NCBI GenBank assembly: GCA_016802295.1
Contig: JAESIW010000020.1
Coordinates: 2,752,552 to 2,816,551 of the forward strand
Source of the DNA: Brachionus rotundiformis
Lineage: Eukaryota; Rotifera; Eurotatoria; Ploima; Brachionidae
Direction of reading: 5' to 3'
Length of the DNA stretch: 64,000 nucleotides
Every line of letters begins with the position of its first letter. The first letter of the stretch is position 1. The notes below the pieces were generated by a model. The model saw nothing but the letters and a program-made list of their open reading frames with translations. It was not told the DNA's origin and searched no databases. Positions 36,251 to 48,235 of the stretch are shown here, one piece after another. The translations under genes and the position numbers were made by a program.

Positions 36251-38660
36251 ATGGAAAATTGTATCAAGAACGATTTAGTTGACATCAATTTTTTTAATGA
36301 ATTTCAAGAATTTATCGATTCAACAATTCAACAAAACAATCTAAAATTACCAATAGAATATAATACTAATAAAAATTTTAATAGTAAGAAATTATGTGAA
36401 ACAAGTCAATGCTTAAATGGAGACTTATTGGTTGAAAATGACTTTAGCATTCAAAATATGGAAAAGGGTTTTAAAAAGATGCATACGCCATCTATTTTAG
36501 AAAAAAAAAAAATCAATTCGAAAAGCTTTAAAACGTTCCTTTCGATTTTTTCAGACAAAGCTTATAATAATAAGAAAAATAATCAATTAAAATATCACAG
36601 GAAAGCAGCTTCTCCCTTAGAAAGTTTTGAAATTGAAAAAGTTAAATATCTTGAAGCATTGATAAAAATTTTAAGCGAATTGGTAATAAAATTTCTAAAA
36701 AAACAAAATGGAATTAAAGTCATTTCTTCTATTCTTAATTCAAAAATTATGCTCTCAAATAAAACTATTAAGCGTGCCCTAATTCGAGTTACCAAAAAAA
36801 AGTTAAAAAGTAATAAAATTTTAGTCAGAGAAAAAATTAAGATAAGGAAAAATATTTTAATGGTAAAAAAAAATTCGCCAGAAAACTCGAAAAAATTAGA
36901 CTGTATAAATTTCAAAAAATGTAGAAAAAACAGTAAAATTTCTTTAAAGAATCAGTCAAGTAAAGTCGAATTTCCAAATATTGAAGATCCGATTTTATTC
37001 ATTGATAATATTTATAATCAGCTATTAGTAAATAATTTTGAAATTTATAATGATATTAAACCAGAAATTTCAAAGCATAATAATAATGATAAAGTGAAAC
37101 CAGATCAGTCATTTTCAAACGATTTCATTTTAAATGAAAATAATGAAAATGATACATTTTTAAGGAAATTAGCAGATGATACCAAATTGAATAATTTGGT
37201 AAAGCGTAATGAAAAGTATAACATTTCACAAAATAACGATATAAATAGTGACTTTAATTTCATTACTGAAAATTTCACTAGAAAAGAGCCAGATAAACAC
37301 ATCGCGATTAGGTTTAAAAATTGTTTTACAGTCTTTAGCTCGTTTAGATCAATTATATTCACAAAGAATTTAATAATCGTACCATTATTTCTTATTTTTA
37401 TTAATTCAAACATAAGATTTTTTTCACTTAATCTATCTTTTTCATCATCGAAACAAATGCTATTTTCAGCCGCCCTATCGTCATGGCAATTAGCGAGCCC
37501 TTCAACCCTTGAAACATCACTTGCTATTACACAATCTTTCAAGTCTCTTGTAAATAATTTTGTTTAAAAAATTTGACCAAAACAATATTTTTTAGCTCAA
37601 TTAACATTATTGAAATTTATTTTTTCAAATAAAGATTTTGTTAAAATTTTTTGTCAATTGATAAATGATTATAATTTGCAAAACGATGATTAGATATGAT
37701 GATATTTGAATTAAAGATTAATATTCTAATTTCTAAATGGCCGATATCAAGTTATTCAATTTCAACTTGCTATTAATATTAATATCGAAAAAATTTTCCA
37801 AAATTTTATATTCAAACAATTTTTTTAATTAGTGTCACCAATGCATTAGCTTAACATCATTTAATTAAACAATAAATAGTCTTATATCGTAGTTTGGTTT
37901 TTAAAATGTAAATAAACAATTAGACTTTAAAAAAATATATACATATATAAGTTGCTATGGATTCTGAACAAAAAAGATTCAGAAAGAATTAAATCTAGCT
38001 TTATCATCGATAAATTTTGACACAAAAACAAAATGATGAATTAAAAATAATTTTTAAACAACCAGTCATCGTTAATTACTATTTTTTAATGAGGGAGACC
38101 TATTTTTAACCAGTTTTTATCAAAATATAAAAATCAAAACAAAAATATTTTATAAAAACTTTAGTCTGATATTAAAATAATAGATTAAAATTTTATTTTA
38201 TTTTTAAATCAAGGGACCAAGTCGAAATAAATGAATCATCTGTAGAAGAAAAGCGTAAATTTCAAATAAAAAATATTATATTAAATAAGTGTGATCGGCA
38301 CGACGGGAAAGTTTTGTTCAATTTTATTTCTAATTTGGGAATTTATAAATCGAGACTAGAAAATATTAACTCTTTAAATCAAGTAATAAGATTTTAAATT
38401 TTTAATCCAACAACGATTTTTATTTGTTTAATTTAAAGGAGAGAAAATATTCGAATATTTTATATCGGTCTCCGATGGTATGTTGTTTTATAAAATTTAT
38501 ATAAAAAAAACTAAAAAATTAATAATTTAAGATTTTTTGTGAAGAAAATTTAACAAAAAAAGATCATTTTGAAGAACATTATTATTCAAATTTAATAAGT
38601 GGATTTAAACGTGATATTTCAGTTCCGAAGTTAGTACTATTTTTAATTGCTTATCGATAG
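36251..38660 (+). CDS. Orphan Lys/Asn-rich protein, four exons
   Basis: Not recognised. ATG at 36251; the open frame would run to 37567, but a phase-2 donor at 37312 (ATTAG/GTTTAA) joins cleanly to 38214-38382, 38439-38477 and 38532-38660, giving 465 residues. Those downstream exons have good coding character (RDQVEINESSVEEKRKFQIKN, CDRHDGKVLFNFISNLGIYK, FCEENLTKKDHFEEHYYSN). The first exon carries a very basic central part (KTIKRALIRVTKKKLKSNK) suggestive of a nuclear or nucleic-acid-binding protein, but no domain is visible. The joining intron (902 bp) is long for this genome and contains the remainder of the open frame, so a retained-intron form ending at 37567 (439 codons including the stop) is an alternative. 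Start and first exon fairly sure; join moderately sure. Confidence 0.5.
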
Positions 38661-39476
38661 GTTCTAAAATACTGAATTTTTTTTCTTTAATTGTTTATTC
38701 ATTTAGAAAATTAATTAAGTTACTTTTAAAAATTAATCTAAATTAATTAAGACGTAAAAAAATAAGAAAAAAATTATAAAAATAGCCTTTGTTAAGTACA
38801 ATTTTACAACCTATTTTTTTTGTTATAAGACGTTTGAGTCCTTAATCAATAGACTCAAAGCATTTCCACCTAATAATTTTTCGATTATTTTATTCCTTCT
38901 TAAAAGCAAGTTTACCTGAAGCTATATAGACACATAAAGACAATGCTTTTTTTTAATAATAGTTAACTAAACAACATCAAGTGGCTATTAAATGAATAAT
39001 TTTATTCAATAATTTATTTTTCTTGTCCAAAAACCTTAAAAGAAACCACTTATATTATTTTAATTGAAATGATTCTTTTCAGTAAAGCTCATAGGCATTT
39101 ATTGGTATTTACAATAATTTGATTTTTTCTTCAAAGAAACAAAATAAAAGCCCTACTAAATATCATCTTTTACATAACCATTAGCTTTATTTCTTTTACT
39201 TTGTTCTGTTAAAACAAATTTGGCAAAATAAATTTTAATGGTTTTCTTTAATATAAATCTAGTGGACAAATATAAAAACTTAACAAAAAATATTTTTATC
39301 AAATTTTTTACGAGTCAACTAAATTCATTTTGTTTATAATAACATTTATTGGAATTTATAGTTCTTGTTTACAAGAAACAAAAGCGCTTGAATTTCTCTT
39401 TTGAATTGAATTAATTAAAGCTAGACGTACGATAACTCAGTCTTTTCACTTTTTTTTTTACAAAAAAAAGAAAACA
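38661..39476. other. Intergenic / promoter of coiled-coil gene
   Basis: AT-rich. Contains TTCTTGTTTACAAGAA at about 39362-39377, an inverted repeat with a forkhead-type TGTTTAC core, 100 bp upstream of the next start codon. Nothing else seen. Confidence 0.4.
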
Positions 39477-42400
39477 ATGTCTAGTTCTTTTTTGAGAAAT
39501 TTTAATGGTCAATTCATGAATGAAATTCAATCAAACTTTTCCAATAAACAAGAAATTGATTCAAAAAATATAAGTAATGAGATAGAAGAATGCAAAAATT
39601 ACATTTTAAATCAAAAAGAGCTTCTTAAAAAAATACATCAGCAACAAAAAAAATTAAAGTCATATCGCAGAAATAATAGTCTCAGTAGTTTATATGTAAA
39701 ACAAACAAGCTTATCTTTTTCACCAGAAACTCAAAATAGATTAAAAAGATCTCAGTATTGAAAATATTTTTAAATAAACTTAAATTTATTTTTGTTATTC
39801 ATTTCGACTTTTAAAGGTTTGAATTACAAAAAGCAAGACTTAAAAAAGAATCGCTAGAGAATGAAATTGATATTTTAGAAAGTCAACTAAAGTTAAAAAA
39901 AAGCTCAGATTTTTATTCTCCAACCATGGATCCTAGTTCCAGCATTTCATTTGAAAGTAACAAAAAATCCGGATATGATGATTTGATAAAATTATCGAAT
40001 GAGAGAGATTTTTATAAACAAAAGCTACATTTTGATGTAACCCAACGTGATGCTGAAAATAAAGAATTACAATATCAGTTATGCCAAGTTCGAGAAGAAT
40101 TAGTGATGGAACAAAAAACTTCAAAGGACAAAATGACCAGGCTTGAAGAGGTTAGTTTATTTTGAATCAAATTTCGTTAAAATCAAATCTCTAGTTACAT
40201 TCAAAATTAAATTAATAGAACTAATTTAGACAAAAGTTTTTTTTGCAGTTTTTGTTAGGTCAACCTCAAAAATTGATTTTATTTTTTTCTTGATAGGACT
40301 TAAAGCAAGCAAATAACCGATTGGAAAAAACGGTCATGGAAAAAGAGGAAATTTCATCAATAGTCAAACATTTAGAGAATAAAATTGGTTCGTTGGAATA
40401 CGAAATATCGCGGAGAGTAATTTGATAATTATACATAAAATTCATTGATTCCTAACGAGATATATAAAAAGGAGAAAGAAAATTATAATAGAGAATTTTT
40501 AGAAAGTACAGAAAAGCATTTGACAAATCTTTGTCAGACTCTTACCGCTCAACTTGAAGACCTAAAATTTCAACTTAAAGTTGCAGAAGAAAAAATTAAA
40601 CGAGCGGACCAAGAGCTTAATTCAAAAGATGAAAAAATAAATTGTTACTCGTAAAAACTTTTGTCATATATTTTATATTACTTAAATTAATTTAAGACAC
40701 ATATAAAGGAATCAAATAGATAATTTAAAAAAGGAAATGGAACAAACAACTGAATCATATCAAAAAATGAAACGAACTTATGAAGAACAATTAAACGGTC
40801 ACTTAATTAAAGAAAAGGTAAAAATTATTCAAGATAAGTATTAGTTTATCTATTAGCTTAACTATTAGTAAAAAATCTTTTAGGAACTTTGTGAACTAAA
40901 AATTCGAACGATTCAAGAAAAAGATGACATAATATCAGATCTTAAATCTCAATTAAATGACGCTAAAAATTTTAAATTAAATAATCAACAAATTCAAGAT
41001 GCGTTAATAGAAGACTACAAACGAACAATATCTGTATTTTTGTTTAGTTAATACTTTAATCGATTTTATTTTAAAAAAAAACTATTAGTTTAAACACCAA
41101 ATCTTAATATATTTAAATGGTTTTCTTAATATTCTTGTTTAAATTAAAAAGAATCAAAATTAGTTAGTTTAATTTTAAATTTTGTGCTCTAAAATATTAA
41201 CTTGATATAAACTTTAATTTTATTTACATATTAAAATAAAATCAACTGGTTAAATTTAAAGTTAGGGACTTTTTTAATCAAACTTTTTCTAGAAACAAGA
41301 TGAAGAAATTAGAGCTTTTCAAGAATCTTTAAAATTAAAACAAACACAATATGATGCTTATCAACGTGAATTGGAAATTTCAGTCGCTTCAAAATTAGAT
41401 GAAAGAATCAAAAAAGAAAAGGTTCAATGGGAACAAGAACAAAATTTTATTATTAAAAGAGAATTGATGAAATTTAATGAAGAAAAAATGAGAGAAATGG
41501 CTAGAATTCAAGATGAACTTGTAGTAGAAAAGGAAAAATATATTTTTGAAAAAGATCGAGCAAACAAATATGAAAAGGTAATTTTTAAGATAAAAATTAT
41601 TTTAATACAAAAATGTAAATAAATTTAAAAGCAAATTGATGAATTGAATCAAGAATTGAAATTTAGCAACAAAGAAAAAGCGTTAGCAGTTACGAAAGCA
41701 AAAGAATCTTTAAAATCCGAAATGGAAAAATTAAAGGCAGAAATGCTGAATAATAAACAAGAAGAAATAAATAAATATAAAAAAATAATAAGTGAATTTG
41801 AAGAAGAACTGCATAAGCTAAAGATAGAGCAATATCAGAATGTAGAAAAAAACAAAGAGCATGTTCATAACATGGAAAAATTGGAAAAATCACTTATCAA
41901 AGATATAAACGAAGAGCTTCGAAAATTGTCGACATTAATACCAGGACAAATGTCAAAAATAGCAGCCCTTTCAAAGTATTAAATTAAATAACACATAAAA
42001 ATTTTATATTATTTTTATATAATTTGATTTCTTTTTTTAAGAGGCTCATTTTCAATTAAAAATACTGAAAATATCTTAACAATGAACTCGTTTCAAATGG
42101 CATTTGTAAGAATTTAGAATTTTTTTTTAAAACAATAACTAAATAAAACTTTATCTCAAGAATAATTTGAGAAATATTCTAGATGAAATATTGCAAAGTT
42201 ATCAGAATTTAAAAAATGAAAATGAACAAATTAAAAGAGTAAATGCCAGACTGATTCAAGATAAAGATGATGAACTAGAGGTAATTAAAAAAAAATGTGA
42301 AAAACAAAAACAAAAAGAATTGGAATCAATCAGAGACTTTATTAGCAAAGACAATGATCATTCGTCTAGTTACAATAATGAACTTAGTGGTTTAGTGACT

Positions 42401-43067
42401 GCTTTGAAAAATAAAGATAAGGAAATAAAAGAAATTCAAGAAAATATGGCTGAATGGAAAAAAGAAACATTGACTAAGTTAGCTGATAAATTCGAAGTAG
42501 AACTTAACAGAGAACTGGACAAGTATAAAAATCTTATTTGAAATAATCTTAAAAAATTAAATTATTTATGAAATCTGTAATTCGATTTATAGGAGAATGA
42601 AAGAATATAAAGAGGAGGCTTCGAATCATCAAAATCAACTCGAAAAACTTCGTAAAGAGATAGATGTTTTAATGAAAGAATGTCGTCAAAATAATGTGAA
42701 TCAAATAAGTCAAGAACAACATGAACGTATGATCAGATACCTACAGTCTCGTTTAAATGATTTAAGAGATGAAAACCTTGTTTTACGAGACAGATACAAG
42801 TCATCAAATTTGTTTCAATCAAATGTAAGCTCAAACAATTACGGAGGTTCATTTAGCGAAAATGAATTTCAAAGTCGTACCAATTTAGTGTACAATCAAA
42901 CTCAAAATAAAAATCCATTCCTTCAAGATGATGAAAATTTGGTATCTTCAATGTATTCATCAAGTATAGACGGTGATGAAAATTTAGAATCACGTAACGA
43001 AATTCTACAACAAAAATTAAAAGAACTACAAAAACTCCAAATTCAATTAGACAATGTCCAAGCATAA
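39477..43067 (+). CDS. Long coiled-coil protein, centrosome/cilium-like
   Basis: Family not identified. Eleven exons: 39477-39754, 39817-40150, 40297-40416, 40460-40650, 40709-40817, 40884-41033, 41293-41577, 41632-41975, 42042-42105, 42161-42522, 42593-43067; every junction closes in phase, 903 residues. After a short Ser/Asn-rich head, residues from about 100 to 780 are almost continuous heptad coiled coil, rich in Glu/Lys/Gln. There is a break near FSIKNTENILTMNSFQ and a second in the Ser-rich C-terminal linker before a final LQQKLKELQKLQIQL helix. Composition and break pattern resemble centrosomal/ciliary scaffold proteins, but myosin-like or Golgin tethers cannot be excluded. No motor head, kinase or calponin domain is present. 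The acceptor at 40459 (AACGAG) lacks a pyrimidine tract and is the least certain junction. Confidence 0.75.
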
Positions 43068-44083
43068 TTTTTTTAACAAATATTAGCTTCAAAAGCATTT
43101 ATTTTGTTTTTATTCTCAAAATCAAAAAAAAATATTTTACAAATAAATCGTTTTGAAATTTAGATAAAATCAATTAATTTCTAAAAGAGTGATGATTAAA
43201 AACTTGAATCAAAAATTTCAAAGTTTTTCATTAATTTTTTAATTTTTTGAAATCATACAATTTTAAAAGCTTAAATTAAAAGCTGATATGTTGACTCGAT
43301 ATTTCTGAGAAATCTACCGTATTAATAGAAGAAACTTTCTTGTATTTTAGTATAAAAAATTTCTTCATTTGGATTATTTTTAAATTATTCAATTTTTTCA
43401 ATAGCTTTAAATTTTTAACTTTCAATACAAAAAAAATTAACTTTTAAATTATTAAAAGTATTTTTTTTTCATTTAATTAAATCAAAATATTATTTTATTT
43501 AATTAAGGTTGTTTAAAAAAATATAGTAGTTGTAGTAAAGACCGCGGGGCGATTTTAAATGAGTCTACCGTCTTAAATCCGACTATGTATAAATAAATCT
43601 AAATAAGAGGATGTTTCAAATAGAAGAAACTTGATTTTATTTTAGAAATTTTTTTTTCAACTATCTTGGTAAAAAAATTAAAATTTTTGTTTCTCATTGA
43701 TTTAATTTGAATTTAATTAAAGTTTAGGTTAAACTCAACAAGTTTATAACCTCAGATCTCATAGTATCTCATAGTAATATTTTTAGAAAATGAAGTATTA
43801 CCAAGCAAGATTTGATTTTTTTCCGAGCAAGGTCACGACAATCTGGAGCTTGAATACAAGTTCAGCTCGCAGTTCTAGAAATTTTAAAGTTAAGTTTCCT
43901 TTAAAAGAAAAAGTTTTCAGTTTTCCAATTGAAGGTTGTCGGAACCCCAAACAGTCGTTGTATCTAAAAATTAATTGTTTTCTTAGTATAGAATGGGTGA
44001 GCTAAAAGAATATTAAAAAATTGAATAAGTTATTTTGAATCGAAAAATAAATTATTTGCCTATTGGTTTGATCAATTGATAAC

Positions 44084-44306
44084 TTAACACTAGAAGACCC
44101 GACGGGTTTTTTAGACCCATTTTTTTAAATTTCAAATCTCAATATCTTTTGAATGCAGAAACAGAATTTAATATTCAGTATTTTATTTTATAGATTTATG
44201 GAGACTTTATTGAATATCAAAAAAAAATGTTGCTATTCTATGATAATTTCTTTAAAAATTAGTTTTTAAATTTTTGTCATTTTTTGGTCGGGCTTTCTAG
44301 TGTTAA
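44084..44306. mobile_element. piggyBac-like MITE with TTAA target duplication
   Basis: A 215-bp segment (44088-44302) is flanked on both sides by TTAA. The left end reads CACTAGAAGACCCGAC and the right end, reverse-complemented, CACTAGAAAGCCCGAC: 14 of 16 positions identical. TTAA duplications with termini near CCCTAGAA or CACTAGAA are the hallmark of piggyBac-superfamily DNA transposons. No transposase frame fits inside, so it is a non-autonomous miniature element. Confidence 0.7.
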
Positions 44307-44687
44307 AATACTAAAATAAAATAAAGTTTTATGTTAGATGAATTTAATTATTTAATTTAAGCAATTGTTGATATTTTAAAATGTTTTATTTGTTAAATTT
44401 AATTGAATATTGACCAAAATAAATTACATCGTAAAGGTTAGGAAGAAAATGGTTTGGTTGTAACTGAATCGAAAAATCAAAATGGAGACACAAATGTTTT
44501 ACTTTAAAATTTATTTTTAATGTTTTCGCATGATGATTGTGATTTTTTAAATAAAAAATAACATTAGAAATTATTTTAAAATTAGAAAAACTTTAAAATT
44601 AATAAAAATCTAAAAATTGAGAAGAATAAGGTAATCCTAGAAGAGAAAGTGTGAAACCATGCAATAATCATCATCAAGTGTCTAAAG

Positions 44688-44719
44688 GTTGTTGTTGTTG
44701 TTATTGTTGTTGTTGTTTT
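44688..44719. repeat. (TTG)n microsatellite
   Basis: Run of TTG units interrupted once by TTA, in the presumed 3' UTR of the minus-strand RNA-binding gene (CAA repeat in the RNA). Confidence 0.85.
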
Positions 44720-45042
44720 AGAAGTCTAAGAAGTATAATATGAGAACAAGCAAAAAAAAAAATAAAGAAAATACACAATCAGTTTGTTGCTGATAAATAG
44801 ATAAGTACTAAAATGCTGACTATTATGGTGGCGTCGTCGTCGTCGATTTGGTCAAGTGTTCTTGTGTCGTATTTACACAGCAACAAATAATGATATTCTA
44901 AACAAAAAATCTTAAGACCAAAAAAAAAGAGAAAAAAACAAATTTATTGTTCTTCTAAAATAATTTTCAAAAAAGAGAAATTCTAGAGTAGTAATTAGTA
45001 AGTAAATCTGACAAAGAAAAAATTCCATCCGATAAATTAATT

Positions 45043-47907
45043 CTATCGAATTAAATTAGCCAAAACATCTTCGATTTGGTAAAATGGTTGTTGATTAAGG
45101 CCGTTCAATTGATGGCTGGATTTTTCATCGTTTTGGTCGGCGCCTAGCTTTTCGTTAGCTAAATCGAATGAACCCGACGGAAATAGGACGTAGCTGTTGA
45201 AAATAGATGAAAGACCATTTTGATCGGCCTTGTTCGGAGTGAGCTGTTTGTTCTGGTTGGCAGTGGGTGTCGATGATGACGAACCACTATTCGATGCAGT
45301 GCTAGCATTTGTGTTGGCGTTAATGAAATTGTTTGAAGACGAAGAAGACGAGCTTGATGAAGATCGGGACGAGGCCGAAGCAGCTATCGAAGAAGAAATG
45401 GTCAAGTTGGCCAAAGCGTTGCTCAAAAGACCTTGCGAATTAGACGCAGGCTGTTTCATAAGCAAACCATTCGAGTAGTCACCAAAATTAAACTGGCCGT
45501 TTGTTTGTTGCATCAAGCACTCGGCTTTGTTCGGCTCGGCGTACTGCTGGCTCAAATGATTGATCGAGTACTGAGCGTGTCGGTCGTTTAGACCGAACGC
45601 GTCTAGGCCAACAGATGGCTGTGGATTGGAGGCCTCGTTCCAAGCGTGTTGCGCGGTGGTCACGTTAGAAGCCGGCGGGGGCTGAGCGGCAAACAACGGT
45701 TGATATTGATGCGGATAGTACGGGTTTAGGTTGTGAGACGGGTGCGGCAAGATGGGCCCAGTAGGCGGGTTGTTTATAATTGGAGGTATTGTCGAATATT
45801 GATTGGGTTGTGAGGCGGGTGCCGATGGTTGTTGAGGCTGTGGTGGTGGCGGTGGCTGCTGCGGATACGAGGAGTATAACTGATTGAATTGAGCTTGTGG
45901 ATGAGGGGCAGGTTGGTTAGGCAAATGATAGCCAGTGTGATGGGCACCGCCATTACAATATTGGTACATTTCAATCGGGGTTTGTTGTTGATTGTAGAAA
46001 TTGTGAGGAAACTCGTAGTGTTGATGATGAGCTAGTTGAGCTGAGTGTTGGGCTGGTGGAGCTTGTGGCGTCATTGAGTGATGCAGTTGACTAGGATGGC
46101 TGGGATGATGTGTCGAATTGTGAGCATGAGCTATGTTTAAATTAGAAGCTGGATTTGGTGCTTCGAACGGTTGCGTAAATTGAACATTTGCCTGAAAATG
46201 AGGCTGCATTTGAGGGATTTGTATTACGGCAGGCTGTGTTTGACTTGACAATGGCATGTTCATTGCGGGATTGTTTGGCATTGGTCTCTTTTGGACGAAA
46301 TTGTTAGATGTTAGGGTTTGACGTTGGACAATGGTCGCGGCAGTTTTGTGTTGTTGTGGTTGCTGTTGAAGTTGCTGTTGTTGTTGCTGCTGCTGATGAG
46401 TGCCAATGGGAGCTATGCTTTTGTCATTTGACTGAGCATTGATTGTGGCTGTTGTCGCAGTTGTTTGGTTCTTGGTCTCGGTCTCATCGATCGAACATTC
46501 GTCCGCTTTTGGGTTGATTATGGGGGCTATTTTAGCGACTGTTTGACTTGGCTGTTCGCTGGCCGTGTCTTGCACAGCATCGAGAGATTTTTGGCCTTTT
46601 GGCTGACCGTTCTGGGACGCGTTTGAGCGAACTATTTCGCTAAACGATATCTTGAATGGTTGTGTATTCGAGTTATTTACATTGATTTGTTTGTTCGTCG
46701 GACTTGTCTTGTTAACCAAACTGGCCCACGTTTGAGAGTGATGATTATTGTTGTCGGCTTTACAAGGTCGTTCGAGAATCTTGATCGCGTTCTCTTGTTT
46801 GGGCTGGTGTTGCTTGGGCTGTTGATATTTGGAGCTAGTCGACCATTGCACCGATATTTTGTAGCCTTTGTACTGTGTGCCTTTGAGAGCGTTGAGAGCC
46901 TTTTCGGCTTCGGCATACGAGCCAAAGTGAACAAACGCGTACTGATTCCACATAATTGTGCACTCGAGAACTTGGCCATATTGGTTAAATAATTGCTTCA
47001 TCTCTTCTTGGTCCATGTCTTCGGGAAAGTTGGTCACATATAGCTTAGTGCGGCACGCACTAGAGCTCGTGTTATTTTCGTCTTGTTTGTGTGAATCGTC
47101 GTCCAAATCGTCCGTGTAGTCATAGTTGTAGTCGCATTCGTCAAGCGTTTCTTCGGTGCGATAGCTGGTCGTCGTCGTCGTAGTCGTGTGCGACTTAAAT
47201 TTGCTTCGCGAGTACTGAACAAGCAAATTGGTGTTGGAGTTCAAGAATGGCTGATTGTTTGTCGACTGAAGAGCTAGACGAGCGTCTACGGGCGATTTAA
47301 AGTGAACGAAAGCGTACGAGTCGTGCAGTATGAGACATTCGACTATGTCGCCGTATTGGACGAATATGTCGCGAATCTGTTGAACTGTACAAGTTTCAGG
47401 AAAGTTGCGTACGTGGATTATTTTTGGTATATCGAACGGTAAGTCGGCTTCGTCATGCTCAATGTCGGCTATAATTAAATTTAGACTACTGAGTAGCTGA
47501 TGCGTATTTTGTAGATGACTTTGGCTTTTCTTGCTAGTGGCCAAGTGAACAGTTAGCTTTCGACCGAACACTTTGAGACCGTTGGCGTTCTTGTAAGCGT
47601 TTAGAGACGATTTGACGCTGGTGAATAGAATGTAGGCGTAGTAGTCTTTTTTGAGAGTGCACTCGACCACCTGGCCGTATTGAGCGAACAGGTCCTGGAT
47701 TTGGCGTTGTGTACACGAGAACGGAAAGTTTGTTACGTACAATTTGGTCGGTATGTAGGATTGGTTGGGCAATTGGCTCGATTCGGCTGGCACAGTCTGC
47801 GAGCAAGCCGAAGACGACGAAGAGGACGTTGACGAGGACGATGACGGCATTGCTTGATTTTGTGATCGTGGCGGCGATTTATGATTATGACTAGTCTTCA
47901 TAATCAT
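45043..47907 (-). CDS. Three-RRM RNA-binding protein with prion-like tail (RBM4/RBM14/lark-like)
   Basis: Single exon, 954 residues. Three compact RRMs at about residues 54-125 (KLYVTNFPFSCTQRQIQDLF ... YYAYILF), 163-235 (IIHVRNFPETCTVQQIRDIF ... SYAFVHF) and 287-357 (KLYVTNFPEDMDQEEMKQLF ... QYAFVHF). The RNP2 and RNP1 motifs are short, and each RRM has the .QYG.V.EC. turn typical of the RBM4/RBM14/lark group, which usually has two RRMs, not three. Residues 360-954 are low complexity: poly-Gln near 505-522, His/Pro/Gln/Tyr-rich around 610-790, then Ser/Asn-rich, a prion-like composition. The second serine run near residue 855 and one at 21-34 are notable. This gene is far richer in G+C than any neighbour and uses GC-ending codons, which also explains the many long shadow frames across it. 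Role likely in splicing or translation control; the specific paralog is uncertain. Confidence 0.85.
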   Translation of the reverse strand: MIMKTSHNHKSPPRSQNQAMPSSSSSTSSSSSSACSQTVPAESSQLPNQSYIPTKLYVTNFPFSCTQRQIQDLFAQYGQVVECTLKKDYYAYILFTSVKSSLNAYKNANGLKVFGRKLTVHLATSKKSQSHLQNTHQLLSSLNLIIADIEHDEADLPFDIPKIIHVRNFPETCTVQQIRDIFVQYGDIVECLILHDSYAFVHFKSPVDARLALQSTNNQPFLNSNTNLLVQYSRSKFKSHTTTTTTTSYRTEETLDECDYNYDYTDDLDDDSHKQDENNTSSSACRTKLYVTNFPEDMDQEEMKQLFNQYGQVLECTIMWNQYAFVHFGSYAEAEKALNALKGTQYKGYKISVQWSTSSKYQQPKQHQPKQENAIKILERPCKADNNNHHSQTWASLVNKTSPTNKQINVNNSNTQPFKISFSEIVRSNASQNGQPKGQKSLDAVQDTASEQPSQTVAKIAPIINPKADECSIDETETKNQTTATTATINAQSNDKSIAPIGTHQQQQQQQQLQQQPQQHKTAATIVQRQTLTSNNFVQKRPMPNNPAMNMPLSSQTQPAVIQIPQMQPHFQANVQFTQPFEAPNPASNLNIAHAHNSTHHPSHPSQLHHSMTPQAPPAQHSAQLAHHQHYEFPHNFYNQQQTPIEMYQYCNGGAHHTGYHLPNQPAPHPQAQFNQLYSSYPQQPPPPPQPQQPSAPASQPNQYSTIPPIINNPPTGPILPHPSHNLNPYYPHQYQPLFAAQPPPASNVTTAQHAWNEASNPQPSVGLDAFGLNDRHAQYSINHLSQQYAEPNKAECLMQQTNGQFNFGDYSNGLLMKQPASNSQGLLSNALANLTISSSIAASASSRSSSSSSSSSSNNFINANTNASTASNSGSSSSTPTANQNKQLTPNKADQNGLSSIFNSYVLFPSGSFDLANEKLGADQNDEKSSHQLNGLNQQPFYQIEDVLANLIR

Positions 47908-48235
47908 TGTAGATAAATAATAATAATAATACTACAGATTAGTCAATCGATTATCGTATTTTCAGTCAGTCAGTAGGAATATTTCTTTAAATAAAATTTT
48001 TCATTTCAATTAGTTTGACCTAAAAAATACAAAGAATTAAGTAATGTAGAAATTTAGTTAAACGAAATGAACGATAGTGGTGGTGAACAACAAGATGATG
48101 ACGATGATTATATTTGAAAATGGTGGTCTAGAATGGTATGAATGTATAAGCGTGGATCACAAACATAAATTAACTAGGCTCACACGTCCTCTCTAACAGC
48201 ACATTATTTAAATTGATTTTATGATTGATCCAAAT

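Larger units (their letters stand above)
43068..45042. other. Convergent intergenic region with MITE and 3' UTR of RNA-binding gene
   Basis: Left part: 3' UTR of the coiled-coil gene, then AT-rich DNA with a short GC-rich patch near 43541-43552 (ACCGCGGGGCG) of unknown origin. Middle: TTAA-flanked inverted-repeat element (44084-44306). Right part: probable 3' UTR of the minus-strand RNA-binding gene, with a (TTG)n tract about 44688-44719, a GTC-repeat about 44830-44842, and minus-strand AATAAA near 44943. Confidence 0.5.

Noticed and set aside
43790..44005. 71-codon open frame (MKYYQARFDFFPSKV...)
   Set aside because: Isolated, no family resemblance, no splice partners, next to a MITE; probably chance.
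45230..47894. Several long open frames on both strands over the RNA-binding gene
   Set aside because: Shadows produced by the GC-rich codon use of the real minus-strand gene.
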